From positions 1-64,000 of the forward strand of contig DKPQ01000003.1 in assembly GCA_002471275.1 (NCBI GenBank): a stretch of DNA of 64,000 bases, given 5' to 3'. The stretch comes from Flammeovirgaceae bacterium UBA7330. GTDB lineage: Bacteria; Bacteroidota; Bacteroidia; Cytophagales; Cyclobacteriaceae. Within the stretch, counting starts at the first letter, position 1; each line of letters starts with the position of its first letter. Below are positions 52,166-61,068 of the stretch, piece after piece. Below the pieces are notes generated by a model. It had not been told where the DNA came from, did no database searches, and worked only from the letters and a program-made list of their open reading frames with translations. A program made the translations under genes and the position numbers.

Positions 52166-54802
52166 TTGAAAAGCTACATCTTACCCCTGCTAACCTTGTT
52201 AATATCCTTTTCCGTATCAGCCGAAAAGGCCATCAATCTCACCTCCCAACAAACTATTGGGAACCTGACCAATATAGAAGCTATACCCGGAGATGAAGGG
52301 CTGGCCGGAGCCTTTGCTGGCAGGCTTGATAACTACCTCATCGTTGCTGGAGGCACCGCCTTTCCGGGTGGAAAACCGTGGGAAGATGGCACGAAATACT
52401 TTTCGGATGCCATCCTGATCTTTGAGATCCATGAAACACTTCGGGAAGTAGATTTCACTCAAAAACTACCTGTTGGCATTGGTGAAGGAGGCTCTGTTGT
52501 TGTCAACAATCAACTCTATTGTATCGGTGGGCTCACGGCTGATGGACTGAGTGATGAAGTCTGGAGGATCACCTATGATGGCAAAGTCAGCATTGATAAA
52601 ATGCCAGGATTACCAGAGCCACTTAAAAACGTGGCTGCAACAGCCATTGGTTCTACCCTCTATGCTGTGGGTGGGGAAGGAAATTCAGGCATCACAACCT
52701 ATTTTTTATCGCTGGATATTAATAATCCGGAAGCAGGGTGGCAAAAACTACCAGCTTTTCCCAAACCCGTGACAGCTGCTATAGCTGTGGCACAGATGGA
52801 TGGGACGGAAACAAGCATTCATGTGATAGGGGGTCGGGGAAAACAATCGGGTGAACTCCTAAATAATTTCTACTCATCTGTTTTTCAATATCAGCCCTCA
52901 AAGGGACAATGGGAAGCCAAACGGGATATCAGGATCGATGGAACAGCCATCAAGCTGGCTGCCACCGCGGCGATCCCTATAGGAGCATCGCACATTGTGT
53001 TGGTAGGAGGTGACAACGGACAGGTATTCAACCGGGTAGAGCAGGCTATTTATGATTTGAACAATGGAGACGAGACCGCACAAAAAAGAAGAGATTCACT
53101 TTGGGTAAACCACACTGGTTTTAATGACCGTGTGCTGGTATACAATACCGTTTCAGATACCTGGTTTGATGCCGGAGAATGGAGCGGTATTCCAATTGCC
53201 GTTGCACCGGCAATCGCATGGGGACAGTCAGTTATCGTTCCGGGTGGTGAGATCAGTCCCGGCGTCAGGAATCCTGAAATTAGCCAGCTTCAGTTTGCTA
53301 CAGAACCGGATTTTGGGTGGTTCAATTACCTGGTATTGGTCCTTTATTTTGGAGGTATGCTAGTGCTTGGCTTTTTCTTTATGAAGAAAGAAAGCACTAC
53401 CGATGAATTCTTTAAAGCTGGCGGCAGAATCCCCTGGTGGGCGGCTGGCATCAGCATCCTCACCACAACCCTCAGTGCGATTACCTTTATCTCCATCCCG
53501 GCAAAGGCCTACGCTTCAGACTGGCGGATGTTTATGTACAACATGTCCATCATCCTGGTAGTACCGGTTGTAATCACTTACTTCCTGCCTTTCTTCCGGC
53601 GGTTCAAACTGGACACCGCCTATGAATACCTGGAAATCCGGTTCAACCGACCCGTGAGGTGGATGGCCTCCTCATTGTTCGTCTTCTTCATGGTCAGCCG
53701 GATTGCCATCGTGCTTTTCCTCCCCTCCCTGGCACTGAATGCTGTCACTGGATTCAGCGTCTACTGGGCCATCATCATCATGGGTGTGGTGACGATCATC
53801 TATTGTACCAGCGGTGGTATGGAGGCTGTAGTGTGGGGAGACGTGATCCAGGGCATCATTCTCATGTCCGGAGCTATCATCGCACTGGGATATATGATAT
53901 CCGGCATTGATGGAGGGCTTGGCAGTTTTATTGACATTACCAGCCAGCAGCAGAAATTCAACCTGCTGGACTTCAGACTATCCCTGAGCGAACCCGTCTT
54001 ATGGGTTGTACTGATCGGCGGGCTGGCTAATTCCCTGGTCACGTTTACCAGTGACCAGAGTATCGTGCAACGTTACATGTCCACCAAAGATGAGAAAGCC
54101 ACTGGTCGCAGCATCTGGCTCAATGGTATCCTAAGCGTACCTGTGACCATCATCTTCTTCCTGTTGGGAACAGCCCTGTATGCTTTCTATACCTCAAACC
54201 CTGAGCGTCTGGCTATCACCAACCCCAACATTGACTCGGTATTTCCGCAATTCATCGTGAGTGAAATGCCAGTAGGGATATCGGGATTATTGATTGCCTC
54301 GATCTTTGCCGCTGCCATGTCCACCCTTTCATCCAACATCAACTCAGTAGCCGCGGTGATCACCTCCGACTTTTATAAGCAGGTGGCAAAAAACAACACC
54401 ATCAAGGGTCAGATGCAGGTAGCCCGTTGGTCTGGTATTGTTGCTGGGGTTTTCGGTATGGGCATGGCCCTCATACTCGCCACCTGGGACATCGCCTCCT
54501 TATGGGACCAGTTCAACACGTTCGTCGGACTTCTGACAGGAGGCCTTGGAGCACTCTTCATCATGGGGATTTTCTTCCCCAGGATTTCCGGGCCGGCAGC
54601 TTTCTTCGGAACGCTGGGTAGCCTGGCTGTTCTGACCTTTGTAAAGAACCAAACGGACCTTTCCTTTCTGCTCTACGGATTGATTGGACTGGTATCCAGT
54701 GTTCTACTGGGGCTTTTGATCAGCATTTTCAAGCCAAACCGGAAAGAGATTGAAGGGTTTGCTTGGAAGAGTAGGGAGATGGATGGTAATAGAGCTCCTT
54801 AA
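52166..54802 (+). CDS. Kelch (NanM-like mutarotase) fused to SSS sodium:solute symporter
   Basis: 878 residues with a TTG start (the only in-frame start giving a leader: KSYILPLLTLLISFSVSA). Residues about 30-370 form a Kelch-type propeller (YCIGGLTADGLSDEVWRI; GSTLYAVGGEGNSG; HVIGGRGKQSGELLNN), of the cyclically permuted mutarotase type related to NanM. From about 375 to the end there are about 13-14 membrane segments of the SSS family (TDEFFKAGGRIPWWAAGISI; TFTSDQSIVQRYMSTKD; FAAAMSTLSSNINSVAAVI). It should open or equilibrate the sugar ring outside and import it with Na+. Together with the NanA and AGE genes it suggests sialic acid uptake. The fusion is known in Bacteroidota; it completes the plus operon. 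Confidence 0.9.
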   Translation: MKSYILPLLTLLISFSVSAEKAINLTSQQTIGNLTNIEAIPGDEGLAGAFAGRLDNYLIVAGGTAFPGGKPWEDGTKYFSDAILIFEIHETLREVDFTQKLPVGIGEGGSVVVNNQLYCIGGLTADGLSDEVWRITYDGKVSIDKMPGLPEPLKNVAATAIGSTLYAVGGEGNSGITTYFLSLDINNPEAGWQKLPAFPKPVTAAIAVAQMDGTETSIHVIGGRGKQSGELLNNFYSSVFQYQPSKGQWEAKRDIRIDGTAIKLAATAAIPIGASHIVLVGGDNGQVFNRVEQAIYDLNNGDETAQKRRDSLWVNHTGFNDRVLVYNTVSDTWFDAGEWSGIPIAVAPAIAWGQSVIVPGGEISPGVRNPEISQLQFATEPDFGWFNYLVLVLYFGGMLVLGFFFMKKESTTDEFFKAGGRIPWWAAGISILTTTLSAITFISIPAKAYASDWRMFMYNMSIILVVPVVITYFLPFFRRFKLDTAYEYLEIRFNRPVRWMASSLFVFFMVSRIAIVLFLPSLALNAVTGFSVYWAIIIMGVVTIIYCTSGGMEAVVWGDVIQGIILMSGAIIALGYMISGIDGGLGSFIDITSQQQKFNLLDFRLSLSEPVLWVVLIGGLANSLVTFTSDQSIVQRYMSTKDEKATGRSIWLNGILSVPVTIIFFLLGTALYAFYTSNPERLAITNPNIDSVFPQFIVSEMPVGISGLLIASIFAAAMSTLSSNINSVAAVITSDFYKQVAKNNTIKGQMQVARWSGIVAGVFGMGMALILATWDIASLWDQFNTFVGLLTGGLGALFIMGIFFPRISGPAAFFGTLGSLAVLTFVKNQTDLSFLLYGLIGLVSSVLLGLLISIFKPNRKEIEGFAWKSREMDGNRAP

Positions 54803-54827
54803 TTGATCACCTCCCTTTTTATGTTAT

Positions 54828-56270
54828 CTAATTTGCTACTATTTCAACCGGCATACTTTTACGCCAGGCAATTACCTTATTTGCCAATTCTTTTGTTTTT
54901 TCCTTTTCAATTTCTGCCAAATTATTCTCTTCACCCGGATCAGTAGTTAACTCAAACAGCTCAGCGTCAGAGCCATCAACATTTATCAACAATTTCCAAT
55001 TGCCTTCTCGAATCGCCAGGTTTGGAGACCTGAACTCATTATTTCCAGGCTGAATAGAGCCTCCTCTATTACTGGCATATTCCCACATTATTGGTCCTGT
55101 CATTTCTACAGGATCTCCAAGTAAAGCTTTGCTTTTATCTCTACCATCCAAACCTACCGGAATTTCCAATCCAAGAATAGCACAGACAGAGGGGAAAAGA
55201 TCAAATGCAGCAACAACAGAGGTATGATCTGTTTCTCCTGCTGGAATTTTATCTTTCCACTGGATTATAAATGGCATCCTGATTCCACCTTCATAAAGGC
55301 TCCATTTCCTGCCTTTAAAATCTCCGGCAAATCCTGGGGGATAAAGTTGACCTTCATAACCCTTTGGGTATTTATTTTGCTGGTAATAATAAGGCCAATC
55401 CGTTGGACCGTTATCACTGGTAAAAATAATAATGGTATTTTCTAGTTTTCCCATCTTTTCCAACCCAGTTATAAACCGACCAATCTGATTATCCAATTCA
55501 TTTAAAACGGCTAAAAACCTTTGTTCATATGGATTATCAGTAATAGTCCTGAATTTTTGCAATACCAATGAATCCGGTAAATGCGGGTCGTGCACGTCAT
55601 TTGGAAAAAGATTCACAAAGAAAGGTTTAGCACTATTTTTTTGGATAAAAGTGAGCGCACTATCTACGTAAATACTTGTAGACTTATGTTTTGGTGCCCA
55701 GATAATTTCACCATTTCCCAATATGGCACTTTGTTTTGAAAGATTGTCATCCGGAAACAATACCCGGTCTCCGAGCCCCTCAAAACTAACCACAGATTTA
55801 TCATAGCCATATTCCGTTGGGAGAGGAACATCGCCCAAATCACGACCCCCACCCAGATGCCATTTTCCAAATTGGCCCGTCACATAACCATTATATTTCA
55901 GGGTTTTTGCCAATGTTGGTGCATTGGGATCTAAAAAGTTATTCATCACCCTATCCCTGTTTCGATTAGAACCTGCGATATGTGAATGAATTTTATACCG
56001 CATTGGATATTGTCCGGTTGTGAGTGCAGCACGAGAGGGAGAACAAATCGGAGAATTCACATAGAAGTTTGTTAATCTTAATCCATTCTCAGCTATTTTA
56101 TCAATGTTTGGCGTCTTTAACATTGGATTACCAAAACAACTGGGATCTGCGAAACCCATGTCGTCAACAAAAATGATGACTACATTGGGCAATTCATTTG
56201 CTTTGTCGAGTTGACATCCAAACAAATTTATTAAAAAGAAAGCGCCAATACTTAGACTAAGAAATTTCAC
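54828..56270 (-). CDS. Type I sulfatase lipoprotein (CSPSR active site)
   Basis: 480 residues. Leader with lipobox (FFLINLFGC, Cys19). Alkaline-phosphatase-fold sulfatase: metal-binding DD at 36-37 (VDDMGF), CSPSR at 76-80, where Cys is converted to formylglycine, followed by AALTTGQYP; then GKWHLGG, a second metal site in FTSDNGPTDWP, and KGRKWSLYEGGIRMPF. All key residues are present, so it should be active once matured. It converges with the transporter gene (26 bp between stops). Exo-acting on a sulfated sugar; regiospecificity not readable by eye. Confidence 0.92.
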   Translation of the reverse strand: MKFLSLSIGAFFLINLFGCQLDKANELPNVVIIFVDDMGFADPSCFGNPMLKTPNIDKIAENGLRLTNFYVNSPICSPSRAALTTGQYPMRYKIHSHIAGSNRNRDRVMNNFLDPNAPTLAKTLKYNGYVTGQFGKWHLGGGRDLGDVPLPTEYGYDKSVVSFEGLGDRVLFPDDNLSKQSAILGNGEIIWAPKHKSTSIYVDSALTFIQKNSAKPFFVNLFPNDVHDPHLPDSLVLQKFRTITDNPYEQRFLAVLNELDNQIGRFITGLEKMGKLENTIIIFTSDNGPTDWPYYYQQNKYPKGYEGQLYPPGFAGDFKGRKWSLYEGGIRMPFIIQWKDKIPAGETDHTSVVAAFDLFPSVCAILGLEIPVGLDGRDKSKALLGDPVEMTGPIMWEYASNRGGSIQPGNNEFRSPNLAIREGNWKLLINVDGSDAELFELTTDPGEENNLAEIEKEKTKELANKVIAWRKSMPVEIVAN

Positions 56271-56388
56271 GAGAGTATATTAAAATTACTTAAACTACTT
56301 TTTTATTTTTTCATTGTTAGGTGATGTAACCAATTTGTTTTTATTAATTCTATTTATCCCAATAAGGTATATTGCCGGAATTTTCAAC

Positions 56389-57543
56389 CTACTCTAACCC
56401 CGGGTCAAATACAGACGCAGCAATGTACCGGTAGGGATCTCCAGCATCAGCATTGTTGTAATAATAGACTGCAACCACTTTTCCATCGGGAAGTTCCACG
56501 GCTCTTGGGTAACCGATGTCCCAAACCGCTCCATCCTGACCACGCAGCAGATGAGGCTCAGTCCAGGTTTGCCCATGATCCGAGCTGTAGGTCACATACA
56601 TGCCAATCCCCTCAGATCTGGTCTCTTTTTCTCGCAATCCATACACCAGGCAAAGTCGACCATCCTGTAACTTCAATAAAGCAGGTGGATTGCCATTCCT
56701 ATCTACTGTAACTGGATTAGGGAGTCTGCTCCATGTCACTCCATTGTCTTTGGATAAATAACTGGTCATCTCGGGTGGTTTGGTCTGCCTGATCATACAT
56801 AACAGTGTAGACTCATCTATTCTGACTGAGCCGGGCATAATTGAATTGACTTGCTCGAGACTAATCCACGAAAGCAGCTTCCAGTTCAGTCCTCCATCCT
56901 CTGTCCGAACACAGGCTACCTCCCGCCAGTCAGTATCTCCTTCCACAAAACCAACAGTTAAAAAAGCAGTTATGGAATGTTGACCGTCTATGATATAGTC
57001 CGTTCGGGAGACAATACCAGCCGGGTTTTTGGGGCCAAAATCCACATTCAATTGATAGGCTCCGTTCCATGATTTACCTCTGTCATAAGAATAATAAAAA
57101 GAGGTTGGTCCTTCCAGCAGGTTGGTCATCCTGAATGTGAAGGCAAAATTGGGATCAGAAAAATTGATCCTATCTCCAAGTGTATTAGCTGGCTTAGATC
57201 GTTCGCCAATGTTATGCTCAAAAGTGGCTTGGGTGATCCCGTGTTCATAGCCATCTTCGATCGACCATGAGAGTCCACCATCGAGGCTCCGGGCAAACAT
57301 GGTTTTGGAAGTCGATCTGTCAAATGTATGGCTTTCCTTTTCCTGATGATCCCCTTTTGTAAACCCAACAAGGATTTCATTGTCCCAGGACCAGATTCCC
57401 CAGTTAGCCGGCCAGCCTGCGTACATCCCTTCTTCGTAATATACCTTAACATGTCTGACATCATCAGTCTTCGATGCTTTTTGGTCACAGGAGATCAAAG
57501 CAATTGTCAAGTAAAGAAGAAACGGACAACATAAGTATTTCAT
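56389..57543 (-). CDS. BNR/Asp-box (sialidase-superfamily) lipoprotein
   Basis: 384 residues; leader LLYLTIALISC with lipobox Cys. Five Asp-box repeats are visible (SLDGGLSWSI, SYDRGKSWNG, TEDGGLNWKL, SKDNGVTWSR, SSDHGQTWTE), giving a six-bladed propeller. No classical FRIP motif was found. It is only distantly like the 48284-49498 product and lies among the sulfatases, so it probably acts on the same sulfated glycan (hydrolase or binding protein). Family call solid, activity unknown. Confidence 0.8.
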   Translation of the reverse strand: MKYLCCPFLLYLTIALISCDQKASKTDDVRHVKVYYEEGMYAGWPANWGIWSWDNEILVGFTKGDHQEKESHTFDRSTSKTMFARSLDGGLSWSIEDGYEHGITQATFEHNIGERSKPANTLGDRINFSDPNFAFTFRMTNLLEGPTSFYYSYDRGKSWNGAYQLNVDFGPKNPAGIVSRTDYIIDGQHSITAFLTVGFVEGDTDWREVACVRTEDGGLNWKLLSWISLEQVNSIMPGSVRIDESTLLCMIRQTKPPEMTSYLSKDNGVTWSRLPNPVTVDRNGNPPALLKLQDGRLCLVYGLREKETRSEGIGMYVTYSSDHGQTWTEPHLLRGQDGAVWDIGYPRAVELPDGKVVAVYYYNNADAGDPYRYIAASVFDPGLE

Positions 57544-57699
57544 GCTACTGGATTGAGTGAAGATTCTATAGATAATACTGACAAGATCATGATTGTGACC
57601 TCTTTAGGATTAAGCCCAGGTAAATCAGATCTAAAAACCCAATAACATTAGTTTTTAGCTTCGAGTAAAAAATGAATTTGAAAATCAGGCTTTTGAGCA

Positions 57700-59301
57700 C
57701 TATGACCCCGCTATCTCCTCCGGGTAATACTCCTTCGGATAGTTGGGACTGAAATTGATCACTTCATCCCAGGTCCCTAGTTGTCCATCCACTACCCAGG
57801 GTTCTCCTCTCTCCGAAAGATGATCAACCATCTTTGCCCTCCAGGTTTTCAATGTGGTTTCGTATCCTGGCAGACCGGCCAGATTTTTTGTTTCCCCAGG
57901 GTCTGCCCTGAGATCAAAGAGTTGCTCCTCACCTGTTGCATTGAAATAAATATACTTGTATTGAGCATCAGTCAACCCAGTCCAGCTGTTTTCCCGCCAA
58001 TAGCAACGTCCATGCTCCATATCCAGTACTTTTCTCCATTGGTCTTTCTTCCCCCGAACCAGATCCAGCATGCTCATACCGTCCATGCAGGCAGGAACAG
58101 CCGTTCCGGCAGCATCCAAAAAGGTAGGCAGGATATCTCTTAGCTCAACGATCTCCTCCAGGACCTGACCTCTATCAGCATTAATTTTCAAGCTCTCCGG
58201 CCACCGGATCACCATGGGCACGCCTGCAGAAGCTTCATAAGGGTACGACTTCCGCCACAGGTGATGATCTCCCATCATGTCACCATGATCTGACGACAAG
58301 ACGATCAGGGTATTTTCAAGTACCCCTTTATCTTCCAGGGTCTTGATGATCAGACCGATTTGCTCATCCAGGAAACTAATAGCTGCCAGATAGCTTTCGC
58401 GGGACTCCCTTACAAACTGATCCCCAAAATTTCCTCGTGGGCTGTTGACCTGCTTGCTTATGTCTGGGACCCGCTCTTCTCCATACTTTTCCATCGACCA
58501 TTCGCCTGTCACTGCTCCGGGAATTTCCCTCCTTTTATAAAAATCAAGCCACCGCTGAGGTGGGTCGAAAGGTGGATGTGGCCTGTGGAAAGCGACCTTC
58601 ACAAAGAAAGGATTCTCCCGATCATAATCTTTTAAGAATTGGATGGCTTCATTGGCGGTCCATGTAGTGGGATGAAGTTTTTCATCATAGGCATAAACAC
58701 CGCCCCGATGATCGGTAGATCCCAACCCGGTACCGTCTTCCGGCAGACCCGGCGCCTGCTCTGCAAACCATTTGTTGTAGGCATTCTGAGGATGTCCCCA
58801 GCCTTCACATAGCCTGATCTCATCAAATCCATGCATGAACCTGCTGTTGTCCAGTTCACTTGTTGGTATCTTTAGTTTGGGCCCGCCAATGGGTTTGAAA
58901 TGCAATTTTCCAGTGGCAAATGTGTAGTAGCCTTCGTCCTTTAAAAGCTGTGGCATTTCATTTTTATACCTGGTAGGTATGGGTGCATAAGCTAATAAAC
59001 CATGATTCCAGGGGGCCATACCTGTGAGCAATGTGGCCCTGGCAGGGAGGCATGTAGGTGTAGCTGCGTAAGAGCGGGTAAACAACACCCCTTCTCTCGC
59101 TAACCTGTCGATGTTGGGTGTGTGTACAAAATCACCACCTTTCACACCAATAAAATCAGATCTCCATTGATCGGGGAAGATGAAAAGTATGTTGGGTTTT
59201 GAGACAGGTTCTTGCTGATCACATGAAGACCAGAGGACCACCTGACCAAAGAAGATGGCGAAGAAAAAAAGTCTCTTGGCTAAAAATCGATTCATAAGCA
59301 C
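57700..59301 (-). CDS. Type I sulfatase lipoprotein (CLPAR active site)
   Basis: 533 residues; leader ends in VVLWSSC (lipobox). Sulfatase motifs: PDQWRSDF (metal Asp44, with Gln at the second position instead of Asp), CLPAR at 84-88 with ATLLTG, GKLHFKPIGG, VLSSDHGDMMGDHHLW (second metal site) and SYPYEASAGVPMVIRWPE. The DQ first metal site and CLPAR form resemble a sulfatase subgroup distinct from the other two in this window, so a different position or sugar is probably desulfated. The ATG at 59301 has a second Met two codons later (MLMNRF). Confidence 0.91.
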   Translation of the reverse strand: MLMNRFLAKRLFFFAIFFGQVVLWSSCDQQEPVSKPNILFIFPDQWRSDFIGVKGGDFVHTPNIDRLAREGVLFTRSYAATPTCLPARATLLTGMAPWNHGLLAYAPIPTRYKNEMPQLLKDEGYYTFATGKLHFKPIGGPKLKIPTSELDNSRFMHGFDEIRLCEGWGHPQNAYNKWFAEQAPGLPEDGTGLGSTDHRGGVYAYDEKLHPTTWTANEAIQFLKDYDRENPFFVKVAFHRPHPPFDPPQRWLDFYKRREIPGAVTGEWSMEKYGEERVPDISKQVNSPRGNFGDQFVRESRESYLAAISFLDEQIGLIIKTLEDKGVLENTLIVLSSDHGDMMGDHHLWRKSYPYEASAGVPMVIRWPESLKINADRGQVLEEIVELRDILPTFLDAAGTAVPACMDGMSMLDLVRGKKDQWRKVLDMEHGRCYWRENSWTGLTDAQYKYIYFNATGEEQLFDLRADPGETKNLAGLPGYETTLKTWRAKMVDHLSERGEPWVVDGQLGTWDEVINFSPNYPKEYYPEEIAGS

Positions 59302-59362
59302 ACTTGATTGGCTGAGACAGCTATAATATTGCCCCCTAAGATAATATGCGTTGCCGGCAGTA

Positions 59363-60754
59363 TCAAAGGCTTTTTTCCCAGGCTGCTAACTTCTCTTTCA
59401 ACAGCACCACCTGCTCTGGAAATTGGTTCACCAGGTCATTTTGTTCGCCAATGTCATTTTTGAGGTTATAGAGCTCTGTTGAATTGTCCTCGTTGATGAT
59501 GAGTTTCCACTCCCGGTCCCGGACAGCTTTCTCAGAATCCATTCGCCAGTATAGCGTGCGTTCAGCCAACTGATCCCCTTCAGTTAGGATTGGGAGCAAG
59601 CTCACACCATCCAGTCCATTGGGTCCATTCTCCCTCGGCATCTTCAGCTCCAGCATATCAAACACCGTAGGCATCAGGTCAAAGGTCATGGTGGTTTCAT
59701 CCGTTACCGAAAGAGGCTGGATCATTCCCGGCCACCAGGCAACGGCAGGTACGCGATGTCCTCCTTCATACACCTGGGTCTTTTGGCCTCTCAAAGGACC
59801 ATTCGAACCCACAACAGGCCAGACCTCATCAGCATAGCTCAGATAGCCTCCATTGTCAGAAGTAAAAAAAACAAAGGTATTCTCAGTCAACCCTTGCTTT
59901 CTGATGGCCTCCAAAATTTGCCCAACTCCCTCATCCAATTCTTCCACCATATTCACCACAACTGAAGCCACTTCCTCAGGCTGATACGGGCCCAGTTTGC
60001 TTTGTGGTCCCGGGTAATTGCTAGAGTAATCCTCCCCTTCTCTCACTACCTCTTTATCTCCGTCATCGGCTGTCTGCCAGGGAAAGTGAATGGCCGAATA
60101 GGCCACATACATAAAGAAAGGATTGTCCCTGTTCTCTTCGATATATTGTGTTGCATTACCAGTGATCACATGGGTGGCATAGCCCTCCTGAAACTCCAGC
60201 TGATCATTGTGCCACCAGTCTTTGAATCCATTGCGATCCATTTTGGAAAAATAATCCCCGCTACCACACGTCAATCCACGGAATTCATCAAACCCATGCA
60301 ATACCGGGTTGGCATTGGGAGCCTTCCCCAGGTGCCATTTTCCAAAGAGGGCAGTGGAGTATCCCTCGGACTTCAGGTAGCTGGCGATGGTCTTCTCCTT
60401 TTTATTTTCCTCACTGCCGATCCCTTCATCCTCCCAGTCTGTGGGCAAGGCACTTTCGATGCCCAATCGTTGAGGATATCTACCTGTCAATAAAGCTGCA
60501 CGGGTAGGCGAGCACATCGGGCCATTGCTATGAAAATCGGTGAAAAGCATCCCTTCCCTGGCCATTCGGTTGATGTTGGGGGTATGCGCTTCACCCCCAA
60601 AGTACCCACCCAGGTCACCATAGCCCAGGTCATCAGCCAGGATGAAAATGATGTTGGGTTTTGTTTTGATTGGAGGTGCTTTCTCTTCTTTTACTCCGGG
60701 AGTACAACCAACTATGAATACAAGAATGGGTAGAATATAAATTTTAAGGGACAT
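59363..60754 (-). CDS. Type I sulfatase lipoprotein (CSPTR active site)
   Basis: The frame begins at 60796, but MSLKIYILPILVFIVGC from 60754 is a proper lipoprotein leader, giving 463 residues. Motifs: LADDLGYGDLGG (DD at 41-42), CSPTR at 81-85 with AALLTGRYPQR, FGKWHLGKAPN, VFFTSDNGGYLSYAD and QKTQVYEGGHRVPAVAWWPG. This is a standard arylsulfatase A-type enzyme, closer to the CSPSR sulfatase than to the CLPAR one. It follows the GH106-like gene (61069-63855) on the same strand and is likely co-expressed with it despite a 314-bp gap. Confidence 0.92.
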   Translation of the reverse strand: MSLKIYILPILVFIVGCTPGVKEEKAPPIKTKPNIIFILADDLGYGDLGGYFGGEAHTPNINRMAREGMLFTDFHSNGPMCSPTRAALLTGRYPQRLGIESALPTDWEDEGIGSEENKKEKTIASYLKSEGYSTALFGKWHLGKAPNANPVLHGFDEFRGLTCGSGDYFSKMDRNGFKDWWHNDQLEFQEGYATHVITGNATQYIEENRDNPFFMYVAYSAIHFPWQTADDGDKEVVREGEDYSSNYPGPQSKLGPYQPEEVASVVVNMVEELDEGVGQILEAIRKQGLTENTFVFFTSDNGGYLSYADEVWPVVGSNGPLRGQKTQVYEGGHRVPAVAWWPGMIQPLSVTDETTMTFDLMPTVFDMLELKMPRENGPNGLDGVSLLPILTEGDQLAERTLYWRMDSEKAVRDREWKLIINEDNSTELYNLKNDIGEQNDLVNQFPEQVVLLKEKLAAWEKSL

Positions 60755-61068
60755 GGTTAAATCAATTAATTCCTTGAGACCGCTATTTTGTGCCAAATTA
60801 GTATGCTTTTATCGCCACTGATCCACGAATAAATTCTTCTTAGCCTTCTAAACCATCTGCGAGTGATCATCAATGTTATTGAATGAATTAATAACACAAA
60901 TAGCTCCGACAAAGTCGAAGAAATCCGTGGAATCTATTTCACTCAAGGCTTTTGAGGAAGTCCAAAAATTAGTGAATTCGTGGCTAAATACAAGAGTACT
61001 CATCATGCAGGTGCTTATTGATTCCAAGTAGTATGGCATAAAGACAATGAAACGATATCTGATAACAT
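60755..61068. other. Intergenic region without a recognised gene
   Basis: 314 bp between the GH106-like gene and the sulfatase gene. A 63-codon minus frame (60848-61039) exists but has no leader or family features. No strong hairpin was seen. It probably holds the sulfatase promoter. Confidence 0.4.

Noticed and set aside
60002..60493. 163-codon plus frame within the CSPTR sulfatase gene
   Set aside because: Antisense to conserved sulfatase motifs; no family similarity.
60848..61039. 63-codon minus frame between the GH106-like and sulfatase genes
   Set aside because: No leader, no family signature, and composition unlike a protein gene.
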